Origin: Echinicola pacifica DSM 19836
Lineage (GTDB): Bacteria > Bacteroidota > Bacteroidia > Cytophagales > Cyclobacteriaceae
Assembly (NCBI RefSeq): GCF_000373245.1
Contig: NZ_KB890759.1
Location: 66,884-130,883 of the forward strand
Reading direction: 5' to 3'
Length of the DNA stretch: 64,000 nucleotides
The first letter of the stretch is position 1. The number at the start of each line of letters is the position of its first letter. The translations under genes and the position numbers were made by a program. The notes under the pieces are model-generated. The model was not told the origin of the DNA. It made no database searches and saw only the letters and a program-made list of their open reading frames with translations. Positions 36,342 through 44,731 of this stretch are shown here, in pieces.

Positions 36342-36950
36342 ATGTTAAAGAAATTATTATTCGTTGTCTTGATCGCAGCTTATGGCTGTTCTTCTTCGAC
36401 TTCCATCCTGAGCTCATGGAAAAGCCCTGACGTTCAGCCTGATGAAGTGAAACTTTCTAAAGTAATGGTAGCTGTACTGAGCAACTCAGAAGCTAGCAGA
36501 AGAATCGCTGAGGATGAAGTATCCAGCTTAAATGGCAAAATCCACCCTTCCTACTCCGTGTTGATGAATGCCACTTCTGCCACTGATACTACCCAAAGTA
36601 ATAAAATCCTTAAGGATGCGGGTTTTGATGGTATTATCGTCATGAAATTATTGGACAAAACAAAAACCAATAACTGGGTACCAGGAAGCTATAACGGTTA
36701 CTGGTCTATGCACCCTTACTATTGGGGTGGATTTGGCTACGGCGGATATTATGATCCAGGATACTATTCTGAGGATATCAACTACGTTGTAGAAACTAGC
36801 CTTTATTCCCTTAAAGGTGAAACTAAGCTGCTTTGGTCTAGCATCTCCTCTACCGTGAATCCATCTTCTGTGGACAAAACGATAAAGAATATTGCGATTA
36901 AATCGTATGAGCAAATGAAAACTGATGGCTTGATTCCTTCTGATAAGTAA
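36342..36950 (+). CDS. Envelope lipoprotein of unknown function with G/Y-rich stretch
   Basis: A 202-residue lipoprotein (lipobox at Cys16, AYGC). The body resembles lipoproteins that accompany DUF4136 proteins: SSWKSPDVQPDEVKLSKVMV near 23-42, then ILKDAGFDGIIVMKLLDK, an aromatic glycine-rich stretch near 118-145 (HPYYWGGFGYGGYYDPGYY), and VETSLYSLKGETKLLWSSIS. It parallels the first lipoprotein of the operon in having the Y/W/G stretch in mid-protein. Last gene before a strong terminator. Confidence 0.8.
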   Translation: MLKKLLFVVLIAAYGCSSSTSILSSWKSPDVQPDEVKLSKVMVAVLSNSEASRRIAEDEVSSLNGKIHPSYSVLMNATSATDTTQSNKILKDAGFDGIIVMKLLDKTKTNNWVPGSYNGYWSMHPYYWGGFGYGGYYDPGYYSEDINYVVETSLYSLKGETKLLWSSISSTVNPSSVDKTIKNIAIKSYEQMKTDGLIPSDK

Positions 36951-36972
36951 TCCAACCAACAACAATAATATG

Positions 36973-37016
36973 AAGCAGCTATTTTCCTTCTGGAGATTAG
37001 CTGCTTTTTTTTTACC
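36973..37016 (+). terminator. Terminator of the lipoprotein operon
   Basis: AAGCAGCTA and TAGCTGCTT form a 9-bp stem followed by a run of nine T, starting about 22 bases past the last stop codon. Confidence 0.9.
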
Positions 37017-37088
37017 CACATTTCCCGCTGACTGGCTTCAAATTAATTCCTGATTTTTCCCTAACTTGGAATTCTATCCACAGTCCCT

Positions 37089-37436
37089 ATGCAACATTCC
37101 TGGAAATTTCCTATTCACCCCGATCAGCACTCTTCCGGTCAGCTGGACCAGGAGGCCATTTCGCAAATCCTGCTTTCCCATAAGCGGGAATTAGAAATCT
37201 TAATTTCACACTACACCAAAGCCGATGGAGCCTTGGGTGAAGAACCTGAAATCACGGAATTTTCGGACTCAGGAAGCCTGAAAATTAGTTTTAATAAAGC
37301 CTATTATAATGCCTGCCTGAATATTAATGAGACCGACAAGGACAATTTAAGGTTTGAATTTAAAATAGATCAGCAGACTTCTACCCTCTTGCTCACCGGA
37401 CCGGATTTCGGAGAGCGAGGGATGGATGAATTATGA
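37089..37436 (+). CDS. Small conserved-looking protein of unknown function
   Basis: A 115-residue soluble protein without a signal peptide. I do not recognise it. The composition is that of a folded protein: a predicted helix (QEAISQILLSHKRELEILISHY), then four or so short strands (PEITEFSDSGSLKISF; LRFEFKIDQQTSTLLLTGPDFG). It stands alone between a terminator and a long non-coding stretch. Confidence 0.6.
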   Translation: MQHSWKFPIHPDQHSSGQLDQEAISQILLSHKRELEILISHYTKADGALGEEPEITEFSDSGSLKISFNKAYYNACLNINETDKDNLRFEFKIDQQTSTLLLTGPDFGERGMDEL

Positions 37437-37889
37437 TTTCCCCATCACAGCTCTAGCATAGTGATACGCTCAATGCGCTTATGAAGCTGGTGGACTCTCA
37501 TCAAGCCTCAATGGCATTTCCACTTTGCCCGAAGCGGAGACCAATGCTCTTGGCTTAGGTTAGTCTTGGCTTATTGGTGATTTTTACTTTTTACAGCCCT
37601 GAAATCTTAAGCCACGCTGCCCAATTCTTCGGCCATATTTGATAATTAATAGGATGAAAAATCACATTTCCGACCCAAAAACACAAGCCATTTTCAGAAT
37701 AAGTATCTTAAAGTCATTAGGTTAATAGAATTTTCCTTCTTCATTAGGCCGAAATACAGCGAGCTTTATCGATTTTGGCTGCGGATTGAATTGATCTAAT
37801 TGTAGCAATGAAAATTTGAAAATCCATCTTCAAGGTCTATCTTTATTCACAAACTATTTTTACCAGAAACCTATAGAAACCCTATAATC
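37437..37889. other. Intergenic region before the Gfo/Idh gene
   Basis: About 450 bases without a credible frame. It holds a candidate promoter (37815-37846). I see no terminator for the gene upstream, RNA or repeat. Confidence 0.4.
37815..37846 (+). promoter_or_regulatory. Candidate Bacteroidota promoter of the Gfo/Idh gene
   Basis: TTTG, 20 bases, TATCTTTA. The spacing fits the -33 TTTG / -7 TAnnTTTG architecture of this phylum, with one mismatch at the last base of the -7 box. It lies 43 bases before the start codon. Confidence 0.45.
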
Positions 37890-39038
37890 ATGACAAAGAA
37901 GATTAACGCGGCTATAGTGGGAACAGGCTTTATAGGCCCCGCTCACTTGGAAGCATTACGTCGAATTCCCAATATAGAAGTCATTGCCTTATGTGAGGTA
38001 AATCAAGAATTGGCGGAGGCCAAAGCGGAACTTTTGGGCATCCCCAATGCATACACTTTTGAGGAGATGCTCAAGCAGGAGGAGATAGATGTGGTTCATA
38101 TCTGCACGCCAAATTTCTTGCATTATTCACAGTCTAAAGCGGCACTGGAAGCTGGCAAGCATGTGGTTTGCGAAAAACCTCTGGCTACCAAAATCGAAGA
38201 AGCGGAGGAATTAGTCGCATTAGCCAAGGAGAAAGGCTTGGTGAATGCCGTTCATTTCAACCTTCGTTATTATCCGATGGTTCGCCAGATGAAGACCATG
38301 CGCGAAAATGGCGAACTCGGAGATGTCTATAGCATTATGGGCTCTTACCTTCAGGATTGGCTATACCTCAATACAGATTATAACTGGAGATTAGAACCAG
38401 ACAAGTCAGGAGACAGCAGAGCCATCGCGGATATCGGATCGCACCTTCTTGACCTCACAGAATATGTGACTGGACTGAAGATCACTGAGGTAATGGCTGA
38501 TTTCTCCACGGTGCACAAAACCCGTCTCAAGCCTCTCAAGCCAATAGAAACCTATTCTGGCAAGATGCTTCAGGAATCGGACTATGCTGAGGTACCTATC
38601 ACGACTGAGGATCACGCCACAGTAATGCTACGTTTTGACAATGGCAACAAAGGCTCCGTGACCGTAAGTCAGGTAAATGCTGGTCGGAAGAATCGTCTGA
38701 ATATCGAAATTGCAGGCTCCAAATCTAATTTTGAATGGTGCTCAGAAAAGCCAAATGAAATGTGGATTGGTAAGCGTGAATCTGCTAATCAGCAATTGAT
38801 GAAAGATCCATCCCTCTTCACTCCTGAAGCAGCGGGATTGATCAGCTTTCCTGGAGGGCACAATGAAGGATTCCCGGATACCTCTAAGCAAATGTTTAAG
38901 GAAGTATATCAGGCCGTGGCAGAAGGCAAGCAGCCCGAAAACCCAAGCTTCCCCACTTTTGAGGATGGCTATAGGGAGCTATTGATCTGCGAAAGAATCA
39001 TCGAAAGTAATAAAAGCCAAAGCTGGGTAAAAATTTAA
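37890..39038 (+). CDS. Gfo/Idh/MocA-family oxidoreductase
   Basis: A 382-residue NAD(P)-dependent sugar or cyclitol dehydrogenase. The Rossmann start INAAIVGTGFIGPAHLEAL is at about 4-22; the family signature CEKPLATKIEEAEELV is near 93-108 with the catalytic Lys in EKP. The C-terminal Gfo/Idh alpha/beta domain includes DWRLEPDKSGDSRAIADIGSH-type residues (core SGDSRAIADIGSHLLDL) near 170. Cytoplasmic, no signal peptide. No sugar genes are adjacent, so the substrate cannot be inferred. Confidence 0.93.
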   Translation: MTKKINAAIVGTGFIGPAHLEALRRIPNIEVIALCEVNQELAEAKAELLGIPNAYTFEEMLKQEEIDVVHICTPNFLHYSQSKAALEAGKHVVCEKPLATKIEEAEELVALAKEKGLVNAVHFNLRYYPMVRQMKTMRENGELGDVYSIMGSYLQDWLYLNTDYNWRLEPDKSGDSRAIADIGSHLLDLTEYVTGLKITEVMADFSTVHKTRLKPLKPIETYSGKMLQESDYAEVPITTEDHATVMLRFDNGNKGSVTVSQVNAGRKNRLNIEIAGSKSNFEWCSEKPNEMWIGKRESANQQLMKDPSLFTPEAAGLISFPGGHNEGFPDTSKQMFKEVYQAVAEGKQPENPSFPTFEDGYRELLICERIIESNKSQSWVKI

Positions 39039-39063
39039 TTCCTCAGCCTTATACTATTGATCC

Positions 39064-39101
39064 AAAATGCCTTTCTCACCTAGCAGAAAGGCATTTTTTT
39101 A
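39064..39101 (+). terminator. Terminator after the Gfo/Idh gene
   Basis: ATGCCTTTCT and AGAAAGGCAT form a 10-bp stem followed by seven T. It lies between the oxidoreductase stop and the next gene, and shows that an upstream in-frame ATG inside it is not the start of the next gene. Confidence 0.9.
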
Positions 39102-39111
39102 TACCTCAACT

Positions 39112-39849
39112 ATGGAACTTGAAATTCTCTTCGAGGACGAGCATTATATCGCTGTCAACAAGCCTGCAGGAATGATGGTGCATAGATCCAGTCTAGCCAA
39201 GGATGAAACCGTGGTATTTGCCTTGCAGGTACTTCGGGACCAAATAGGGCAAAAAGTCCACCCGGTCCACCGCATTGACCGGCCTACCTCTGGACTATTA
39301 TGGTTTGCCAAATCCCGGGAAGCCGTGGCCCCTATGCAGCTGCATTATGTAAATCATAGTATAGAAAAGTACTATCTGGCCATCGTAAGAGGCTATACCA
39401 AAAGCGCTGAAGCCCTAGTGGATCATCCTCTAAAGAAACATCTCACCAAAGAACTCCAGGAAGCCCAGACGGCCTATAAAAGCCTGGCAAGGGTGGAAAT
39501 TCCCGTTCAAAGTAGTCCCATGCACCAAACTAGCCGGTATTCGCTGATTAGGGCTTTTCCCCATACCGGAAGGATGCACCAGATCCGTCGCCATATGGCT
39601 CATGAGCGCAATTATATTATTGGCGATACCACCCATGGAGACAATCGCCAGAACAGATTCTTCCGCTCTCACTTTGACAGGCCCCAGATGCTATTGCATG
39701 CCTGGAACTGTAAATTTGCCCATCCTTATACCCAGCAGCCCATTGAAGTTCATGCTTCCTTACCTCAGTATTATGAAAAGCTATTCAGGGAATTTGGGTG
39801 GAATGAAAGCGAATTAGGGATACATATTGGGGAGGGAAAGTCAATTTGA
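39112..39849 (+). CDS. RluA-family pseudouridine synthase, TruC-like
   Basis: A 245-residue RNA-modifying enzyme. I start it at the ATG 39112 (MELEILFEDEHYIAVNKP), because the frame further upstream lies in the terminator. Family features are AVNKPAGMMVHRSS near 14-27, the catalytic block HPVHRIDRPTSGLLWFAKS (Asp in HRIDRPTSG) near 47-65, and the late RAFPHTGRMHQIRRHMAH. The KPAGMMVHRS form and short length without an S4 domain point to TruC, which makes pseudouridine 65 in tRNA. Confidence 0.88.
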   Translation: MELEILFEDEHYIAVNKPAGMMVHRSSLAKDETVVFALQVLRDQIGQKVHPVHRIDRPTSGLLWFAKSREAVAPMQLHYVNHSIEKYYLAIVRGYTKSAEALVDHPLKKHLTKELQEAQTAYKSLARVEIPVQSSPMHQTSRYSLIRAFPHTGRMHQIRRHMAHERNYIIGDTTHGDNRQNRFFRSHFDRPQMLLHAWNCKFAHPYTQQPIEVHASLPQYYEKLFREFGWNESELGIHIGEGKSI

Positions 39850-39873
39850 CCGCAAATTATCTAATTAATCTAT

Positions 39874-39881
39874 TAATTTTG
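39874..39881 (+). promoter_or_regulatory. Possible -7 promoter box of the M28 peptidase gene
   Basis: TAATTTTG matches the TAnnTTTG -7 consensus exactly and lies about 28 bases before the start codon. A TTTG sits upstream but at a spacing of about 25 bases, longer than usual, so only the -7 box is offered. Confidence 0.3.
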
Positions 39882-39908
39882 GTCAGGAAATAACTATCAA
39901 ATCAATAT

Positions 39909-41393
39909 ATGCTCAGAAAAACACTCTACCTCACCGCATTGGCAGCGATGACCTGCCCATTTGTATTATTTGCGCAGAAAGCAGAAATCGACCAGTCCAT
40001 CCAAAAGGAGGAAGCCACTAGTCATTTCAGATTTTTGGCCTCTGACGAATTAATGGGAAGAGATGCTGCTCGCTCAGAAATAGACATCGCCGCCCGGTAT
40101 ATCGCCGAGCAATTCAGACAATATGGCGCTCAGACCGTCTCAGGCGCTGACGAATATTACCAACATGTGCCTCTTAGATTATCTGCACCCCCAAAATCCG
40201 GATCAATGGTGATCGGTGACACCGAGCCCCTGACCCATGGTCAAGACATGCTAGTATTAGATGGCGCTTCGCTTCAAGGGGAATTTGAGCTGGTCGTGGC
40301 AGGCTATGGTACCGAAGAGGATTTCGATCAGGTCGATGTAAAAGGAAAGATAGTGGTGGTCCGTGTTGGTGGAGCCGAGAAAATGAACCCATCGGCCTTG
40401 TTTGCTGCTGGCCGTGATAAATTGGCTTTGGCTGCGGAACATGGCGCATTGGGGCTAGTGGAGATGTACAATCTTCCTAATCCTCCTTGGCCATTATTGA
40501 TCGGATACCTTAATAAAACTCAGATGACCCTAGGTCAAAACGAGGAAACCAGCCCGGGTCTCCCTTATATATGGGTAAAAGACCTCAACAATGAGCTCAT
40601 CAAAACAGCCGACCAGGCAGGAACTAAGGTCCAAATAGAGGTTCTAGGCAAGGTGAATAAGCAAATCGACGGTAAGAATGTCATAGCCCTAATAGAAGGC
40701 ACAGACCCTGAGTTGAAAGATGAATACCTGATGCTATCTGCACATTACGATCATATAGGAGTCGGCAAGCCAAATGCTGAAGGAGACTCGATCTATAATG
40801 GCGCCAGAGACAATGCCGTTGGGACGGTGGCCTTGATTAATGCCGCCAAATACTTCGCTGAAAACCCTCCAAAACGCTCCATACTTCTATGCGCTTGGAC
40901 TGCCGAAGAAAAAGGACTTTTGGGGTCGGCTTACTATTCCGAAAACCCACTCATTCCATTAAATAAAGTAATCTATAACCTCAATATCGATAATGGAGGT
41001 TATAATGATATCTCAAGAATTACGGTAATTGGCCTTGGAAGAACCTCCGCAGATCACCTGATAGAAGAGGCGGTGACAGCATATGGCTTGGAGACGCATG
41101 GTGACCCCTCACCAGAGCAGGGCTTATATGACCGCTCAGACAATGTCAATTTTGCTAAAAAAGGAATTCCTGCTCCCACTTTTAGCTTAGGATTTACCGG
41201 CTTTGATGAGGAGCTGATGAAATATTACCATCAAGTACCCGATCAGGTGGACAATTTTGATTTGGACTATGCCATGAAATATTGGAAGGCCTATCTGCTG
41301 ACAGCAGAGAATATAGCCAACGATCCCTCCAAGCCAAAATGGACCCCTGGAGACAAGTATGAGGAAGTGGGAAATGAACTGTACGGGAATTAA
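39909..41393 (+). CDS. Secreted M28-family zinc aminopeptidase
   Basis: A 494-residue exported peptidase with a signal peptide ending near VLFAQK. A PA-like insert (about 125-225) precedes the catalytic domain. Metal ligands fit M28: His279 in SAHYDHIG, Asp301 in GARDNAVG, the general-base pair in AWTAEEKGLLGS, Asp in NLNIDNGG, and a late His in KYYHQVPDQ. It should cleave amino-terminal residues from peptides in the periplasm or outside. Single gene, closed by a strong terminator. Confidence 0.93.
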   Translation: MLRKTLYLTALAAMTCPFVLFAQKAEIDQSIQKEEATSHFRFLASDELMGRDAARSEIDIAARYIAEQFRQYGAQTVSGADEYYQHVPLRLSAPPKSGSMVIGDTEPLTHGQDMLVLDGASLQGEFELVVAGYGTEEDFDQVDVKGKIVVVRVGGAEKMNPSALFAAGRDKLALAAEHGALGLVEMYNLPNPPWPLLIGYLNKTQMTLGQNEETSPGLPYIWVKDLNNELIKTADQAGTKVQIEVLGKVNKQIDGKNVIALIEGTDPELKDEYLMLSAHYDHIGVGKPNAEGDSIYNGARDNAVGTVALINAAKYFAENPPKRSILLCAWTAEEKGLLGSAYYSENPLIPLNKVIYNLNIDNGGYNDISRITVIGLGRTSADHLIEEAVTAYGLETHGDPSPEQGLYDRSDNVNFAKKGIPAPTFSLGFTGFDEELMKYYHQVPDQVDNFDLDYAMKYWKAYLLTAENIANDPSKPKWTPGDKYEEVGNELYGN

Positions 41394-41411
41394 GATCTAG
41401 CTTATACGAAA

Positions 41412-41453
41412 TAAAAAAACCTCCTGCCCTAATTTTGGCAGGAGGTTTTTTTA
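41412..41453. terminator. Bidirectional terminator
   Basis: AAAAAAACCTCCTGCC and GGCAGGAGGTTTTTTT pair over 16 bases around an 8-base loop. It serves the plus-strand peptidase and the convergent minus-strand DUF2807 operon. Confidence 0.95.
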
Positions 41454-41516
41454 TTGTTGGCAATTCGCCTGAGGACTGTATCTGAAAAGAGGATAGGAGC
41501 TCAGATTTGTTCTGGT

Positions 41517-42464
41517 TTAGTTTTTTATGGTAATGGTTCCGGAGCTTACCACGCCACGCACGGTTTGATCCGAATTATGATTAATCGAAAGTGTACTTCC
41601 TGATTTTTGATCTCCTACTCTCACGCTTCCACTGCTGGCTGCCAGGTGGAAATTATAGTCATCGAGATTGTCTGAGGTGCTCAGGTGAATAGATCCTGAG
41701 GAGAACTTGATATTGGTATCATCACAGAGGCCTACTTCCTGGCCATCTATCGATCCTGATGAACCGATCAAACTTCCTAATCGGGATATCTCATTCAGGG
41801 ATATTTTGCCTGAAGTGATTTTAGCATTGACAAGTCCATCGACTTTGCGGATGGTTAGCTTGCCACTGCTGGCCACTGCGTCCACATTCCCAATCACATT
41901 TTCCACCACCGCGTAGCCAGAGGATAATTTGCAAGTCACATTGCCTACCAAATCCGAAGCTTCCAGCTTGCCAGAGCTGATCTTTAGGTTAATTTTATCA
42001 CATTTAAGATCAGATACGTCCACTTTGCCAGAGCCTGCCGCGACAGTGACTTCTTCATGTTCTATGCCGCGCACCATGACCTGGCCGGAGCCGCCTTCCA
42101 TATTTACCTTGATGTCCTTAGGTCCTATAAGACTGATAAAACCATCGCTATTAGCGCCACCCCAGCCACTTACGCCCTTGCTTTGTTCATATTTGACGAT
42201 TAATTTATTACCGATTTTCTCGTAATATATATCAACCGCCTGGGCGTTGGTGGATTCAAGGTAGGCGTTTAGTGCCACCTCGGTGTACCCTTCCCTACCC
42301 TCATAACTTATTTCTAAAGGCCCTCCATATAGCTCGACCTCCGTAATATCCTCAAATACCTCGTCAATGTCAGCCACCATACTTTTTTGGGACAAATCGC
42401 AGGCGCCAAGCAGCAAGGCAAGGGTCAAAACAAGCGCAAATTGGGACAGTTTGAATACATGCAT
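41517..42464 (-). CDS. GIN/DUF2807-type adhesin-like lipoprotein
   Basis: A 315-residue lipoprotein (lipobox at Cys22, LGAC). From about residue 50 to the end it consists of a repeating short-strand pattern (SGQVMVRGIE.EEVTVAAGSGKVDVSDL; ISSGKLEASDL; VASSGKLTIRKV; KITSGKISLNEI; SSGSIHLS) typical of the GIN/DUF2807 or DUF4097 single-stranded beta helix. Function of the family is unknown, and it is thought to be an envelope or surface protein. Last gene of a three-gene minus-strand operon. Confidence 0.85.
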   Translation of the reverse strand: MHVFKLSQFALVLTLALLLGACDLSQKSMVADIDEVFEDITEVELYGGPLEISYEGREGYTEVALNAYLESTNAQAVDIYYEKIGNKLIVKYEQSKGVSGWGGANSDGFISLIGPKDIKVNMEGGSGQVMVRGIEHEEVTVAAGSGKVDVSDLKCDKINLKISSGKLEASDLVGNVTCKLSSGYAVVENVIGNVDAVASSGKLTIRKVDGLVNAKITSGKISLNEISRLGSLIGSSGSIDGQEVGLCDDTNIKFSSGSIHLSTSDNLDDYNFHLAASSGSVRVGDQKSGSTLSINHNSDQTVRGVVSSGTITIKN

Positions 42465-42477
42465 AGGAATAGATATT

Positions 42478-42852
42478 TTATGAAGTGACAGATTCTGAGC
42501 CGAAGCTATTTGACATCATGGATAGAGTCTCATGAGCCACTTTTATATTGTACTCATAAGCTAGGCTTTTGTAGTTTACCAGATCCACTATGGTACCAAT
42601 AAAACATAGGCCGATGGTAAAGAAATACAAGATCCCCAGACCTATCTGTCCTAAGACAAAACGGTGTAAACCCGCAAATCCAAAAAATCCAAGAAGAGTG
42701 AGGATCAGCACCATTTGATTGTCTTTTCTTCTTGCTCGATAAACCTGTGCAAAGAGCCCCGCTTGCTCCTCATCCATACTTTTGAGAATCCCTTGAATAT
42801 ATCCAAGTTCCATTCCTTCCAACTCAGGAAGATGTTTCAGTACATTAGCCAT
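42478..42852 (-). CDS. TM2-domain membrane protein
   Basis: A 124-residue inner-membrane protein. The N-terminal ~45 residues are soluble (LPELEGMELGYIQGILKSM). The TM2 domain follows at about 50-92: two helices joined by a short turn, with the signature LGFFGFAGLHRFVLGQIGLG and the Asp in GTIVDLVNY. Function unknown. Its start overlaps the end of the DUF2752 gene by eight bases and the two kinds of gene are commonly paired in this phylum. Confidence 0.9.
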   Translation of the reverse strand: MANVLKHLPELEGMELGYIQGILKSMDEEQAGLFAQVYRARRKDNQMVLILTLLGFFGFAGLHRFVLGQIGLGILYFFTIGLCFIGTIVDLVNYKSLAYEYNIKVAHETLSMMSNSFGSESVTS

Positions 42853-43153
42853 AAGTATAATTTGTTTTAAAGTTTTTTAAAAGTGAATAAATACGGTGAA
42901 TAATAACCAACCAGGCAAAGCCTGACAAAGGATGTAATATCATCGCTTCCTTAAAGTGGCCCATGGTGATCAGCTTCATTCCTCTCCCCAATCCGCAGCC
43001 CGGACACCAATCCCATCCCACTGCAGATAAGGGACATAAGGAAAAATGCGCTGCTTCCTGTGGTGAGATTAGCAAAATTGCCGGAATCACCGCTATCCAG
43101 AAGACCAATTCCCATGGAATACGAATACCTGTTATTATAGTATTATTTACCAT
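42845..43153 (-). CDS. DUF2752 membrane protein
   Basis: A 102-residue inner-membrane protein with three hydrophobic segments. The family core SLCPLSAVGWDWCPGCGLGRG near 37-57, with conserved cysteines and the CPGCGLGR motif, is intact. Function unknown. First gene of the operon with TM2 and DUF2807; it overlaps the TM2 gene by eight bases. Confidence 0.9.
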   Translation of the reverse strand: MVNNTIITGIRIPWELVFWIAVIPAILLISPQEAAHFSLCPLSAVGWDWCPGCGLGRGMKLITMGHFKEAMILHPLSGFAWLVIIHRIYSLLKNFKTNYTYG

Positions 43154-43646
43154 TTGAAGATAATCTTACTAAAAAGATGCCATAAGTTAAAATCATGCTT
43201 TAAACTCATTTTGGGGTGATCAAGCTAATTTCCTCCTTCATAACCGTTCACTTTTTTGTCCGAAAATGAACGTTTCACTGAATCTGATCGCTTAAACCCT
43301 CAAAATCCCCCTGGCAAGGGTAGCTTATGGGCTTAAACTCCCCTACTCAATATAGGATTCTAAAGTGGTTTTCACGAAAAGCTTTAGCACTCTGTTAGGG
43401 AAAAACATCAGGCCCACTTAGGTAGTCCTTCATTCTCAAGTCCGTAGGCGGCAATAATGAAGTGAAAATAGTAGTCAATCCCCATTCGTTTCGTAATTTA
43501 GCTTTTTAGGGTCAATAAGGTAATATATTTAGCTTTTTTGATCAGAATATTTTGAGTCTAATATAAGATAGAATACAGGCAATCAACTTATACTATTGCG
43601 TGTAATGCATCTTAATAAAAGAATATTTGGTAAAATGAGTATCACT
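43154..43646. other. Divergent intergenic region
   Basis: About 490 bases between the DUF2752 gene and a plus-strand exported protein. I see no gene, RNA or repeat, and no convincing promoter pair. Confidence 0.4.
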
Positions 43647-44555
43647 ATGAAAGTAAACGTCATGAAGATTAACTTATTAACTTTGGTAATTTTTATAATG
43701 CTCAGCCCTTCCACGCAGGCTCAGGATTCCTTTGACCTGGTAGTGATGGACACCAAAAGTTTTATGGGAAATTATTCCATTGTACCAGGCTCGGCAAAAA
43801 TGCTTACAGACCGGGAAGGCTATGACAATCAGCCCTTTTTTATTAATAATAAGCAAGTTGTTTTTTCATCTCAGGATGATCAAAACAATAATGATATTAT
43901 CCTTTATAGTTTTGACAAGGATGATTTCACTAATATGACCAGAACCCCGGATCTGAGTGAATTTTCACCTCGGCTCACAGACTGTGGCACATACATCTCG
44001 GCAGTGACGGTGGAGACCGACAGCAGCCAACGACTTTGGCTATATCCTATAAATTTTGGTGAGCCAGAATTACTCTATGACGATATAGAGCCTGTGGGAT
44101 ATTACGATTGGTACGATAATAAGGCCGCTATGTATGTCCTCGGAGAGCCTAATACCTTGATCTATCCACAGAGCAGAGAGGAGATCATCCCCATCGCCAG
44201 CAATGTGGGCCGATCTATCCAGAGGAGACCGAAAACCAGCCAAATCACTTATATAGATAAGGAAACAAGTGTTAGCTTAAATGGGATCAATACCTTTCAG
44301 ATCAAATTTTATGACCTGAAGGACAATAGTGAGGGCACCTATGGAACCACTTTGGGTGAGGAGGATGATTTCATTTGGCTAGACAAAAACACGCTATTAA
44401 TGGCACAAGGCCAGGATCTATATATCAAGAAAGTCAATAAAACGACCGAATGGACTAAAATCGCAAAGGTAAGTATGCCCGGTTATGGTAAAATCAGCCG
44501 ATTAGCTGCCAGTCCTAAATTGGATCGTCTGGTGTTGGTGATGGAGCGGAAATAA
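43647..44555 (+). CDS. Exported WD40/TolB-like beta-propeller protein
   Basis: With the ATG at 43647 the protein is 302 residues and begins MKVNVMKINLLTLVIFIML, a signal peptide ending near STQAQD. An in-frame ATG at 43662 or 43605 is also possible. The mature part has propeller-like blades of the WD40-like PD40 type (NKQVVFSSQDDQNNNDIILYSF with FTNMTRTPDLSEFSPRLT; DSSQRLWLYPINFGEPELLY). Such domains are found in TolB and in periplasmic components next to peptidases. No catalytic residues seen, and single gene context. Confidence 0.7.
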   Translation: MKVNVMKINLLTLVIFIMLSPSTQAQDSFDLVVMDTKSFMGNYSIVPGSAKMLTDREGYDNQPFFINNKQVVFSSQDDQNNNDIILYSFDKDDFTNMTRTPDLSEFSPRLTDCGTYISAVTVETDSSQRLWLYPINFGEPELLYDDIEPVGYYDWYDNKAAMYVLGEPNTLIYPQSREEIIPIASNVGRSIQRRPKTSQITYIDKETSVSLNGINTFQIKFYDLKDNSEGTYGTTLGEEDDFIWLDKNTLLMAQGQDLYIKKVNKTTEWTKIAKVSMPGYGKISRLAASPKLDRLVLVMERK

Positions 44556-44688
44556 ACCGGAACATCTCTCCTGGCGCTTTATTATAGCAGCAGGAAGAGG
44601 ATGGACTGTACCTTACTTAGTATCAGCAAACTAAGGAAATAGCAGCTACTGATGTGCTGACATACTTCCGAATTTATAATCTGAAAGC

Positions 44689-44696
44689 TATATTTG
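44689..44696 (+). promoter_or_regulatory. -7 promoter box of tyrS
   Basis: TATATTTG is an exact match to the TAnnTTTG consensus, placed 35 bases before the tyrS start. A clear -33 TTTG is not visible at the expected spacing. Confidence 0.4.
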
Positions 44697-44731
44697 CAGC
44701 TTTCATGTGGACTTAATTTCTATTATATAAA

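Noticed and set aside
39067-39111. An upstream in-frame ATG for the pseudouridine synthase gene
   Set aside because: It lies inside a clear terminator hairpin and adds residues unlike the family. The ATG at 39112 begins the conserved domain.
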